The notes under the pieces are model-generated. The model was not told where the DNA came from. It did no database searches and was given only the letters and a program-made list of their open reading frames with translations. 30,141 nucleotides of DNA, from contig LIIK01000031.1 of NCBI GenBank assembly GCA_001421095.1, positions 1-30,141 of the forward strand, given 5' to 3'. A program made the translations under genes and the position numbers. Positions 1-10,200 of the stretch are shown piece after piece (the first letter of the stretch is position 1; each line of letters begins with the position of its first letter). This DNA comes from Candidatus [Bacteroides] periocalifornicus (GTDB lineage: Bacteria; Bacteroidota; Bacteroidia; Bacteroidales; CAJPTX01).

Positions 1-3
1 CCA

Positions 4-66
4 TTTTTCGAAGACCGTAGCGACGCGGAGTGCCGCGTCGTTCATGTGATTTTTGCAGAGGTCCTC
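4..66 (+). repeat. Dispersed hairpin repeat, copy 1
   Basis: This is an intergenic repeat whose core is a perfect 8-bp hairpin: CGACGCGG (21-28), loop AGTG, CCGCGTCG (33-40). It starts with a TTTTTCGAAGA-like head and ends with a TTTTTGCAGAGGTC-like tail (50-63). A near-identical copy lies inverted at 11668-11747, and two diverged copies lie at 24831-24890 and 25377-25454. The head may extend left of the window edge. No coding potential is apparent. It resembles a REP or small MITE-like element, but no terminal repeats or target duplications could be checked. Confidence 0.75.
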
Positions 67-100
67 GTTTATGCATCCGCTTTCTGGCGCGTAGCTATGC

Positions 101-132
101 GCAAAAGGCGCACCAGAGGGTGCGCCTTTTGC
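101..132 (-). terminator. Terminator after the hmuY-like gene
   Basis: The sequence forms a perfect 14-bp inverted repeat, with GCAAAAGGCGCACC (101-114) pairing to GGTGCGCCTTTTGC (119-132) around the loop AGAG. It lies 34 bp past the stop of the hmuY-like gene. The A/T pairs near the base of the stem give a U run when read on the minus strand, and the near symmetry suggests it could work in both directions. It isolates the lipoprotein gene from whatever lies left of the window. Confidence 0.8.
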
Positions 133-165
133 TGCCGTTGCTGGCGGTCTGTAGCCCTTTTTTTT

Positions 166-927
166 CTAGAGCTTTATGTAGTCGAAGGGGATCACGAAAT
201 CGTCATTATAGGGGTCGGTAATGTGGATCACTGTGTTGTCTTTCACACGGATGAGGTAGTAGGCATTACCCTCGCCGTTTCGGATGATGAAGGCCGATGG
301 GCTGCCTTTGTAGTGCCGCCCGTTGCTCGTGCCGGGTTTCTCTTCACTATACACTAGCCCGTTGGGGTCTTTTGTTGGAGTATAGTTCCAGCTTAGTAGT
401 TTGTTGGCGTATGAGGGTACTCTTTCTACCTTCATCCCGCCTCCAGAGTTGATCAGGACCTTCAGGGTAAAATCCTCATCTTGCCTGAATGCATCGTCGG
501 TGGGTATTTCCACCTTCCGGAGTGTGGTCTCGCCGGTGAGGAAGGCGCCGCCCTGCCCTTTCGGGTTGGTCTTGCCGCTGTTGGTGCGGACGTCGGTGCG
601 GTGGAAGGCGATGTCCCACTGCACGCTGTTGCCCCGTTGGTCATCGGGTATGTTTACCACCGTGTTCTCGTCGAGGTCGTAGTACACCCAATCTGTGGCG
701 GTGTAGTTCTTGGGGTTCACCGTGGCGTGGCGGACCTCGGTGGGCTTGTTGGGGTTGTCGGGTTTGCCCGGCTTGTTGGGGGTGTCTGGGTTGTTGGGAT
801 TGTCGGGCGTGGGCTTCTCTACCTTCGGCTGCGGGTTAGGCTTCTCCTTCTTGCATGCTGGGAGTAGGGCCACGCTAGCCATAAGTAGAAAGGCTAGCAC
901 TGGGGCTAGAACGGGTTTGCTTATCAT
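166..927 (-). CDS. HmuY-family heme-binding lipoprotein
   Basis: This encodes a 253-residue lipoprotein. A hydrophobic signal ends in the lipobox LLPAC, with Cys25 as the predicted lipidation site. It is followed by a Pro/Asn/Lys-rich linker (about residues 26-63) and a beta-rich domain. The block WVYYDLDENTVV followed by WDIAFHRTDVRTNSG is the typical signature of the HmuY family, which binds heme at the cell surface in Porphyromonas and relatives and passes it to a TonB receptor (HmuR). The heme ligands differ between family members (His or Met), and I cannot assign them here; the GGGMK segment contains one candidate Met. The gene has its own terminator 34 bp downstream and no hmuR on either side inside the window, so it appears to be a single-gene unit. 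A structured leader (968-1050) lies upstream. The family call is firm; heme specificity is inferred. Confidence 0.85.
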   Translation of the reverse strand: MISKPVLAPVLAFLLMASVALLPACKKEKPNPQPKVEKPTPDNPNNPDTPNKPGKPDNPNKPTEVRHATVNPKNYTATDWVYYDLDENTVVNIPDDQRGNSVQWDIAFHRTDVRTNSGKTNPKGQGGAFLTGETTLRKVEIPTDDAFRQDEDFTLKVLINSGGGMKVERVPSYANKLLSWNYTPTKDPNGLVYSEEKPGTSNGRHYKGSPSAFIIRNGEGNAYYLIRVKDNTVIHITDPYNDDFVIPFDYIKL

Positions 928-967
928 ACTGATATGGTTTTTACACTGATTTTTAACCTATTAAAAA

Positions 968-1050
968 CACCGCACCCTCATTGCAAGGGTGTAGATCCAG
1001 TTCCCCGGTGGCCGCACTGAGCAGGGTGCGGGTAGAGGGGGAAATCTGGA
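968..1050 (-). ncRNA. Candidate structured leader or small RNA upstream of the hmuY-like gene
   Basis: Read on the minus strand, the RNA would start at about 1050 just after a -7-like element. It folds into a long stem: 1046-1050 with 996-1000, then 1038-1043 with 1001-1006, with a 2-nt bulge. That stem encloses a perfect 6-bp hairpin (1026-1031 with 1012-1017). A second hairpin follows (CACCCT/AGGGTG, 986-991 with 973-978) and then a U run, which looks like a terminator. The hmuY-like start codon is about 40 nt further on. This could be an attenuator-type leader of hmuY or a free small RNA of about 80 nt. I recognise no known RNA family. The pairing is seen in the sequence; function is inferred. 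Confidence 0.45.
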
Positions 1051-1053
1051 ACG

Positions 1054-1061
1054 CGAAGGTA
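1054..1061 (-). promoter_or_regulatory. Putative -7 promoter element for the hmuY-like leader
   Basis: On the minus strand this reads TACCTTCG, one base off the Bacteroidota -7 consensus TAnnTTTG. The flanking bases match the block around the tRNA promoter at 25170-25177, which carries the perfect form TACCTTTG. No convincing -33 TTTG is seen at the usual distance. Transcription would begin about at the first base of the structured leader. Confidence 0.45.
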
Positions 1062-1138
1062 GCGATATTTTGAATGGGCGTACTCCCCAAAACTGGCGAT
1101 TCTCGTTGGATTTCTCCCTGAATTTTGGGAAAATACTC

Positions 1139-1170
1139 GAGAATTTGTGGTATTCAGCATTCAAATTCTC
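1139..1170. promoter_or_regulatory. Perfect 9-bp inverted repeat in the divergent region
   Basis: GAGAATTTG (1139-1147) pairs perfectly with CAAATTCTC (1162-1170) across a 14-nt spacer, between the divergent hmuY-like and giant protease genes. A related half site, CAAATTCTT, occurs at 1196-1204. The centre-to-centre spacing of the arms is 23 bp, about two helical turns, so a dimeric regulator binding site is possible. An RNA hairpin in the protease leader is the alternative. No regulator family can be named. Confidence 0.35.
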
Positions 1171-1235
1171 AAGAATCCTCCCTACCTTGCGCCCTCAAAT
1201 TCTTTGGGAATATAAGTGCGTAAAGTTCAGTAAAT

Positions 1236-4200
1236 ATGATTCGATCTATTTGTATACTAGTATCTTGCATGCTTATTAGTGTGTGCGGATACGGCCAAAA
1301 GACGCTCCGCATTGGCGGCCATGAGGTGGTGCCAGTGCCCAACGTCGACTCTCGCGGGGTGCGCAGCGTCTCGCTTGGCGAGGCTTCTGGGGGGCGGAAC
1401 AATGTGCTGCTGCAGTTCTCAACGCCTCCCACAGAGCGCGAGCGTGAGCAGCTAGAGCAGGTCTACGGTCTTCGGCTGGCCGACTACCTGGGTGCAAACG
1501 CCTACTTTGGCACGGTGCGCGCCGGGGCTAAGCCTAGCGATTTTCGGGGATCGGGGCTGGTATCGCTCATGTCGCTAGCCCCCGAGTGGAAGATGGGGCT
1601 GGAGCTAGAGCGTGGCGAGGTGCCCGAGTGGGCTCGTAGGAGCAAGGGCGAGGCTGCGCTGGTGGTCGGCTGGTTTGAGAATGCTGATTGGGCTCAGGTT
1701 AGCGCGCTCCTTGCGCATGCGGGGGCTACGGTGCTGCGCTATTCGGCATCGCTCAGGGTGGCCGAGGTGGTAATGCCCTTGGCTGCTGCCAAGCGTGTTG
1801 CCGCGCAGCCGTATATAGCCACCATCCAGCCGCGGAGCCCGCAGGTAGAGCTCCTGAACCGTGAGGGGCGCATCCTTAGCGGAGGGCGTTTCCTCGCGCA
1901 GCCTGCTGGGCTCGGGGGGCGTGGGCTCACGGGCCAAGGGGTGCGCGTGGGCATTTGGGATGGTAATGTGCAGCAGCATGCTGACTACGGCAATCGGGTC
2001 AATGTGTACGAGTACGAGTATGGCGTGGAGGCAAGCGGCAGCCACGGGATGCACGTTACGGGCACGGTGGCCGGGGCAGGACTGCTAGATCCCAGGGCCC
2101 GCGGCATGGCGCCTAGGGCTACCACCTACAATATGAACTTCAACACCCAGAGCAATGGGCTGGAGGCGCAGGTGGAGATGGAGATGATCCACAAGCAGTT
2201 TGGCATTCAGCTCACTTCCAATTCATACGGCCTGGCGCTGGGCAATTTCTGCGTGAACAAGAGCCAGCTGAACTACGGGTTGCAGTCGGCCTTCTACATG
2301 ATCGACGCGCTCTCTATCAAATACCCCGAGATGCTGCATATCTTCGCGGCTGGCAACGACCAGAGCGTGTGCGGCACCTGGTACGCGAGTAGCACCAGCC
2401 GTTCGAAAAACGTGATCTACGTGGGCGCGGTGAATGCCAATGGCGATCTGGCGAACTTCTCGAGCTGTGGCCCTATGGACGACGGGCGCTTGATACCCAC
2501 GGTGTGCGCTAAGGGCGTGGCCACCTACAGCACGGTGAAGAGCAATGGCTACAAGGAGATGGACGGTACCAGCATGGCCACCCCCACGGTTACCGGGCAT
2601 ACCGCGCTGCTGATAGAGCGCTACCATCAGCTCCACAATGGGGAAGACCCGAGCAATGCGCTGCTTAAGGCCTTGATCTGTAACAATGCGGAGGATAGGG
2701 GCAATCCGCACGTAGACTACCGATACGGGTACGGAGTGATGGATGCCGTGGCCTCGGTGGAGGCGTTGGAGAAGGAGAACTACCGTCTGGGCACGCTGAA
2801 GGCAGGCCAAGAACCCAATAGTTTCCAGCTGGTGGTGCCCGATGGGGTGGAGGAAGTGCGCGTAATGCTGGTGTGGATGGACCCCTCGGCGCAGAAGGTC
2901 TACAGCTATGGCGATACGGTGCTGGTGAACAACCTCGACCTCTCGGTGGTGCAGAACGGCAGGGAATATCTCCCTTGGTCGCTAACTCCTCAGCTGCCCG
3001 ACCAGCCCGCCACGCGGAAGCGCGATAAGCTAAACCCGATAGAGCAGGTGACTATCGACAGGCCCACCCCGGGCGTTCTCACGGTGAAGGTGAGTGGCGA
3101 GGTGAAGATGGCTGGCGGTACTACGCGGGCTCTAGAGCAGCCCTACGCTGTAACGTGGACCTTTGTGAAGCGGGGGCTCGAGATCCTCTCGCCCCTAGCT
3201 GGTGATGCGTTTGCCCCGGGCCAGCTCTTCCTGCTGCGCACTAAGGGTTTCGGGGGGAAGCAGTTCACCGCGCAGATAACCTACGATGGCGGTACGCGCT
3301 ATGAGGCCCCCCTCCATACCTCCCTCAGCTCCATCCACTTCCAGCTCCCGAAAGTTGGATTTACGGGATTCCCTACCAACCAGGCCCGTATACGCCTGAT
3401 AGATGCCTACGGGGCTGTGGTGGAGAGCGATTACTTCACGGTGATGGAGATACCTGATAGCCTGGTCTTTGACGGGAAAGATTGCGATTTCTCGAGCTGG
3501 ACGCTGCAGTGGAATCCCTGCCAAGGGGCTGTGGCCTACCGGGTATTGCTGGTGGACGAGGCCACGGGCGAATTTGAGGAGATAGGGCGGCACACCCCCG
3601 CCCAAGGGGAGGAGCGGCACCGCCAGAGTTTCAAGCTCCCGGCAGATAAGCTGCACTCCACCACCAGGAATATAGTGGCTCTGCAGGCGATAGCGCGGGA
3701 TAAGAACGGCAAGGAGTACTACAGTGCCCGTAGCAAGGGGGTACTGGTGAAGGCCACCACGCCCCTAAAGCTCACCGAGGCCATGCTCCCCTACCAGGAG
3801 TTCTTCCGCCGTATCCCACTCCAGTACCTGGCCTACAACAATCCCCAGCGGATAGACCCTAATGACCAGACAGATAGCAAGCCCTTCTACACCCTAGAGG
3901 CGAAGGAAACGCCCCCGAGCCTTACGCAGGAGAACGATGGCAAGCGGGGTGGAAACTACCTCCTGGCCCTGCACTACAACAACGATGCAGACCCGAAGCC
4001 GATAGAGCTGAGGTTTGACGAGCTGGATCTAACGGATTTCGCCCCCAACACCCCAATATTCTTCTCCACGCTGATACAGGTCTACCAGTCGGAGATATCG
4101 AAGGCCACTGGTAACAAACCTCCAGAATTCCAAGTGCTGGCAGGCGAATTGGGGCAAACGCCTGAGGTGATAGAATGCACCGTGGGCGATAAGCTGATAG

Positions 4201-7200
4201 GCCCTGGCGAGCTGGGGAGGACGCTGCTCTACAACCTCTCGCCCTACGCGGGTAAGAAGATCTCGCTTGTCATGCGGTTCAAGGCCTACGGGAATCGGGA
4301 TGCGCTCTTCATCCTCTACTACATGTTCCGCAAGCTGGACGACAGCAAGGATATAGAGGTCTCTGAGATCTATCCGCCGGAGCCCAAGAGCGGCATGCAG
4401 ACCGAGAAGCTCCGGTTCTACATCTCGAACAACTCCAAGGATGTGGTGGAGGAGGTTCCCTACATCGTTCGGGTAGATGGTACCATACGCCAAACGGGGA
4501 AGGTGAAGAGTCTGAAACCCTACGAACTCCGGCTCGATTCTACCACGCTCGATTTCTCGTCCACACAGCGTAGGGGACAGGAGTTCAAGGTGGAGGTAGA
4601 GGCCATCTACCCCGGCGACGTGAAGCCGAGCAACAATAAGGCCCGCACGAGCGTCTACAACCTCGGGCAAATCTACACGCAGAAGAAGTCCAGGGAGTTC
4701 AAGTTCATCTTCAACATGGATGCGATAGACGACCCGAAGGACAAGGTGGTAGTGCGCGATTCCCTGGAGTTTGCAGACATGGGGGGGATCTATGCGGGCT
4801 ATGACCCTGGGCAATGGAGCACGCTGCAGCTGCTACCGGCCGATACGCTGCATACCATAGAGGTTGTGTTCCATAACTATAGCATGGCTGCTGGCGACCA
4901 GATCAACGTGTGGAGCGGCGATGTGGACCCAGAGCTCACCATAGATGCCCGCCGCAACCCCTCTACCTACTCCCTGCGGGATGACAGCAATGGTACGCCC
5001 TTCATAGTGCTCTCTGAGGCTGAGAACGGTGGGGTAACCATCCGCCTGGAGAGCGACCGTAACAACCTCAGCGGAGGCAAGGGATTCTTCGCGACGGCCT
5101 ACGCCATCCCGAAGTTCAATATAGTGCGGCTCGATTCTATCGCGCCCCTGCAGCCCAGCTTCCCCGATGGTAAGGGGCGCTTCAAGCTGCAGATTACCAA
5201 CCTTACTGACCGTAAGCTGGAGAATGTGCCGGTGCTTTACCATACCAGCGGGATGTACGACTTCTACACCGACAGGGTGAAGGAACTCCCAGTGGGGGGT
5301 ACCGTTTGGCACACGCTGCAGCAACCGCTCCCGATGGCGTACCCACAGCGAATTCTGGTGGATGCCTTTGTGGATGCTAGCGACCCTAACGCACGGGATA
5401 ACTCGGATGAGCTGAACTTTGTGAATGATGACTACCCAGCGGGTTCGCTATTCGGCGGCCAGCGGGAGTCGCTCAACTTTGCAACGCTCAACGGTAAAAC
5501 CGCCACGCTCCAGGATAATGCCCCTATACCCTACATCGACTTCCGCCTCAAGGAGCGGCTCGATCTCAAGGTAGGGGCGCTCAATCATCTGCGTCTCCAT
5601 ATGAACAATGCGGTGCAGATGACCGAGGATCCGGAGGATGATTTCTTCCCAGCTACCTTCTATGCCATGATCGACTTCGATGGCGATAAGCAGTTCACCC
5701 GGAGCGATGATCTGAGCAAGAATGAGGTCTTCACCCTAAAGCAACCGCACATCAAAAAGGAGCGTGAGGATCAGTACTATACGCAGGATTTTGACCTCGA
5801 TATAGATCTGACTCAACGGAAGCTCGACTCCAAGCGGGCGGTACGAATGCGCATAGCCCTCCTGAAGGATTCGCAGGCTGAGAATTTCTTTAAGAATCTC
5901 TCGCCATTTAAGGAGGAGACTGATCCCTACAACCCGGCACGGAAGAAGATCGTCTACCTGATGCAGGGGCAGTGTGTAGATATCACCGCCGATCTGCTAA
6001 CCTCATCCTCGTCGTTCGGGTTCGACCTTAGCCTGCTCTCTCTGAAGGGCTTGAAGCACAGTGCCGATCTAGGGGCTAGCGAAACCATTAGCATACGGGT
6101 GAAGAACGTAGGGCATAATGCGGTGGCCAAGGGCACAGTGGCCGTAACCCTCGACGGTAAGCAGCTCGGGCTAGAGACCCTGGTGCTGAATCTACAGCCT
6201 GGCGAGGAGAAGGAGGTTACCCTGGCTGCGAAACTCGATCTTAGTGCTGTGGGTGCGCACCAGGTGGAGGTTCGGCTGGGTGATGATGATGACCTCTCGA
6301 ACAATGCGCTGCAGCGTAGCGTGTACCATGCGCCGAAAGGGCAGGTGGCTAGCCTTTGGGCGTTGAAATTCCACGGCGACCCTGCCGAGATGCTCCGTAT
6401 ACCGACAGCCACCCTGGGCATAGAGAATTTTGACGAGAGGGCAATAACTATCGAAGGCTGGTTCTTCCATGAAAAGGTGCAGTTTGCCACCCTGTTCGAT
6501 AGCTACGACCTCGCGGTCCGTTCCTACTCTGGCCGTAGCTGGAGGCGCGATGCGCAGGGTAAGCCTGTGCAGCTCCCAGAGAATGGGATCGGCATTAGCT
6601 TTGGCAATAAGAACTACCTCATCACCACCGAGGAGGGTGTTCTCCGTGTGGGTGAATGGAACCACGTGGCCATAGTGGTGGATAAGCGCTCGAACCCGGA
6701 GACGAAGGCGATAGACATCACCCTCTACGTGAATGGCAATGCCCCCCGGGTGATAGGTGCTGGCGAGGGCGAACCCTCGGTGAACAACCTGGTGGTGGGC
6801 AAGGGCTACACTGGGCAGGTGAAGATGGTCCGTATATGGGAAGGGCGCAGGAGTCTGGACTCCATACGGAAGACGATGTACAGCTCTGTGCGCACAGCCT
6901 CGGGAGAATTGCCAAAGGAAGCGATAGCCGAGTTCCTCTTCAATGAGGGGAGCGGGGCTGCGGTACTCTCAGGCGAGGTGCAGGCCGACCTGGTAAGCCC
7001 CCGGATAGTGGGCGGCGATGCCCAGGATCTCTGGGTGTCGGCCAATAGGCTGATTCATCAGGTGCAGGCGATGGATGGGCAAGAAATAACGCTGGATTCT
7101 CGCTATGATGAAAACTCCCATACCGTGGAGGTTACTATGGCCTACGGGCAGGACTGCTTCGGTGTTAAGCATCCCGATCTGCTACCAAGCTGGGGCGGTA

Positions 7201-10200
7201 CTAGCTTCTACTACAATGGGCAGGAGTGGAGTAGAACTACCGATGTGCAATTCGACGAAACCACCCATAGCGCCCAGTTTGTGGCTAAGCGCGCCGGGCT
7301 CTTTGGGCAAGACCGAGAGGAAACCTTCACGGTGAAGCTGGTGCCCGATGCTGCTAAGGGGTGCGATCTTCTCGAATTGGCCATGCTCAAGGCCGACAAC
7401 AGCGACCTCAAGGTGAAGAGCGATTATAGCCTAGAGGTGAAGGGGCATGAGGTGATGCTGAAGCCCGAGCTCGAGAACCCCGCCGAGGCTAAGCCTAATG
7501 CAGTGGTTCGGTTGATGAAGTTGAGCGAGGGTGCTACCGCCTGGCTGCCTACGGGCGAGGGCGATAGCCTACGCCTAGAGGCAAATACCCCTGCCTCACT
7601 CGACCTAACCTCGCCCAAGCTCATTAAGGTTTGGAGCGCCAACCATAGGTTCAGCAACTACTACACCTTCCGTATGGGGCTTGCGCAGAGCATAGTGTGG
7701 GATGCCGCAAACCTCTCATACCCGCTAACCCGCGAGGCGCAGAAGCTGGAGGCTAAGGCTACTAGCGAGCTCCCCGTGCGCTACCTGCTGCAAGACAACA
7801 GCCTGGCCACCATAGATCCCGATGGCTACGCCAACCTGCTAAAGGCTGGCAAGACCACCCTGTATGCCGATCAGCCGGGTAATGCCCTCTTTGCCCCAGC
7901 CCCCTCCAAGGCTGTAGACCTTACGGTGAAAAGGGCGAAGGTGGAGGCTATACCCACTGCGCCATCGATAGACGAGGGCGATCCTGTGCCTGCTATTCAC
8001 TTCACGCTGAAGGGGCTACTATTCGGTGAGAGCGAGCAGCAGCTTGAGCTCCCAGCCTACCAGATCTACCATCATGGGGCAACAGTTCCTGTAGATCTCT
8101 CCAAGGAACAGCTCAAGGCAGGTGCGTACGATTTGAAGCCCACTGCGGGTACTCCCGAGGTTGTGGTGCGTGGCAATTACGAGGTGAAGCTCTCGGATGG
8201 TACGCTTACCGTGAATGCCCCCAAGGCCAAAAAGCTCTCGGTGACCGTAAATGATGGCGAGGGGCAAAAGGTGGATGGCGCCACGGTGAAGGTGGCAGGC
8301 TTTACGCTAACCACTGCGAGCGGTAAGGTAGAGCTTCGCCTTCCCGCGAGCGAGTACACCGTGCAGGCCAGCAAGGATGGGTACGCTGCCGATAGCAAGA
8401 AGATTGAGATGACGGCAGATGTCGATGCGTCGGTAGAGCTTACCCTTCGCAAGGCTGATATCACCCTTACCTACACGGCAGGGGAGCATGGATCGGTAAT
8501 CGGCTACCTCACACAGAGGGTGGCTAAGGGCGATAATGGACAGACTGTGGTAGCAGTGCCCGAGGAGAACTACATGTTCGACAAATGGGAAGATCGCCCA
8601 ACCGAGAAGGCCGAGCGTACCGATATGAATGTACAGGCCAATGTGATGGCCAAGGCGCTTTTCAGACCCGCGGAGTTCACGGTGCGCTATCTGCTAGATG
8701 CGGAACTCGGCGAACTTGTGGGCCAAGCTGAGCAAACCGTACCCATCAACACCTCTACCGCCCCAGTTACGGTAAAGCCAAAGCCTGGGGTTGTATTCAT
8801 GGGCTGGAGCGACGGCAAGATGGAGCTGACCCGCCATGAGGAGGGTGTGAAGGGAAATCTTACCCTTACCGCGAGCCTCTGTAGGCCCTTTGCTCTGCCC
8901 TACGTGGAGAACTTTGAGCGCCCTACGATGCCCGAATTCTGGCGGTCGGAGGATAAATCGGACTTGGTAGACGGTAAGAAGTCAAACGGTAAATTCCGCA
9001 TTGTAGCTAAGGGTATGGCAGACTACGAGCTGCGGATAGAGCTTGATAAGCTGGTGCACACCGCGGTACGGGCCGTTCTGCTTTCCCCTCCAATCGATCT
9101 GGCTGGGGTAAGCGCCGGTCTAACCCTGCGGTATAAGGCCAGCTGGAACAATGGCTACATGTGGAAGCCAGGCGAAAAGCAGGTGGGCTACCGATTTGAT
9201 GGGACGGGGAGCTGGACCTACTCCGAAATGGATGAGGATGGGAAGCTCTCGCTGGAGAACGCGGCGCTTGCAGGCAAAAAGTACGTGGAATTCTGCTGGA
9301 AAATCGAGGTCTCGGGTATGCCAGGGCTTCTCACCCCGGTATCGGTAGACAACATCCTCGTGATAGAGGGCTCTAGCACGAGCAAGCAGTTGGTACGCTA
9401 CATAGCGGGTGACCATGGCAAGGTGAAGGTGGGCGATGATGCGCCAGAGTCCACAGCTACGCGCTTTGTGGAACAGGGTAAGATGATCACCGTGACTGCA
9501 GTGCCCGATGCCGAGTACAAGCTCTCTACCTGGAGCGATGGCAGCAAGGAGATTACCCGTACCGATAAGGTAGAAGCGGCTCTAACCCTCCAGGCATTCT
9601 TCGAGCCAGATAGGCCGCACTTCAAGCTATTCTACACTGCCGATGAGCACGGGCGTATAAAGGGTATGCCGCTGCAGGAAGTGGTGAAGGGTGAAGACGG
9701 GCGAACCGTGGTGGCAGAACCCGAGGAGGCCAGCGCAGAGGATATTGAGAATGCGAAAAGGCAAGGGAGGGAACTCAAGAACTACGTGTTTAAGGGCTGG
9801 AGCGATGGTAAGACTGAGCAGGTGCGTAAGGATAAGGATGTGCAGGCAGATCTGAATGTAACGGCGCGCTTTGCCCCAGCGATCAACGTTGTCTACGAGG
9901 CTAGCATTGGAGGACGTGTGGTTGGGAATCTCCTGCAGGTGGTGGCCGAGGGCAATTCGACAGCCGCGGTAGAGGCAATCCCCGAGGAGGGCTACACCTT
10001 TGCAGGGTGGGATGACGGCAATGCGAACGCCAAGCGGCAAGATATCGCAACGAAGGATTGCACCTACCGGGCGATATTCAACCGTAAGTGCCGCGTTACC
10101 TTCTCGGTGCTGGATGGCGAGCACGGAAGCCTGGCGGCAATGGCCGGGGGCAAGGAAGTGAAGAATGGCGATCTACTCGACCTACACACCCAGTTGACCT

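Noticed and set aside
968..1050. Considered as a degenerate tRNA because its promoter resembles the tRNA promoter
   Set aside because: No T-arm TTCGA motif, no cloverleaf pairing and no fitting anticodon arm are present.
961..1164. Minus-strand small frames (60-67 codons) upstream of the hmuY-like gene, considered as a leader peptide
   Set aside because: They start upstream of the predicted promoter, have no conserved feature, and overlap the proposed structured RNA.
2223..2810. Large minus-strand open frame inside the giant protease gene (and similar ones at 4029-4814, 4833-5324, 9627-10124)
   Set aside because: They lie fully antisense to a clearly coding gene and have no domain or signal; high GC makes long antisense frames common.
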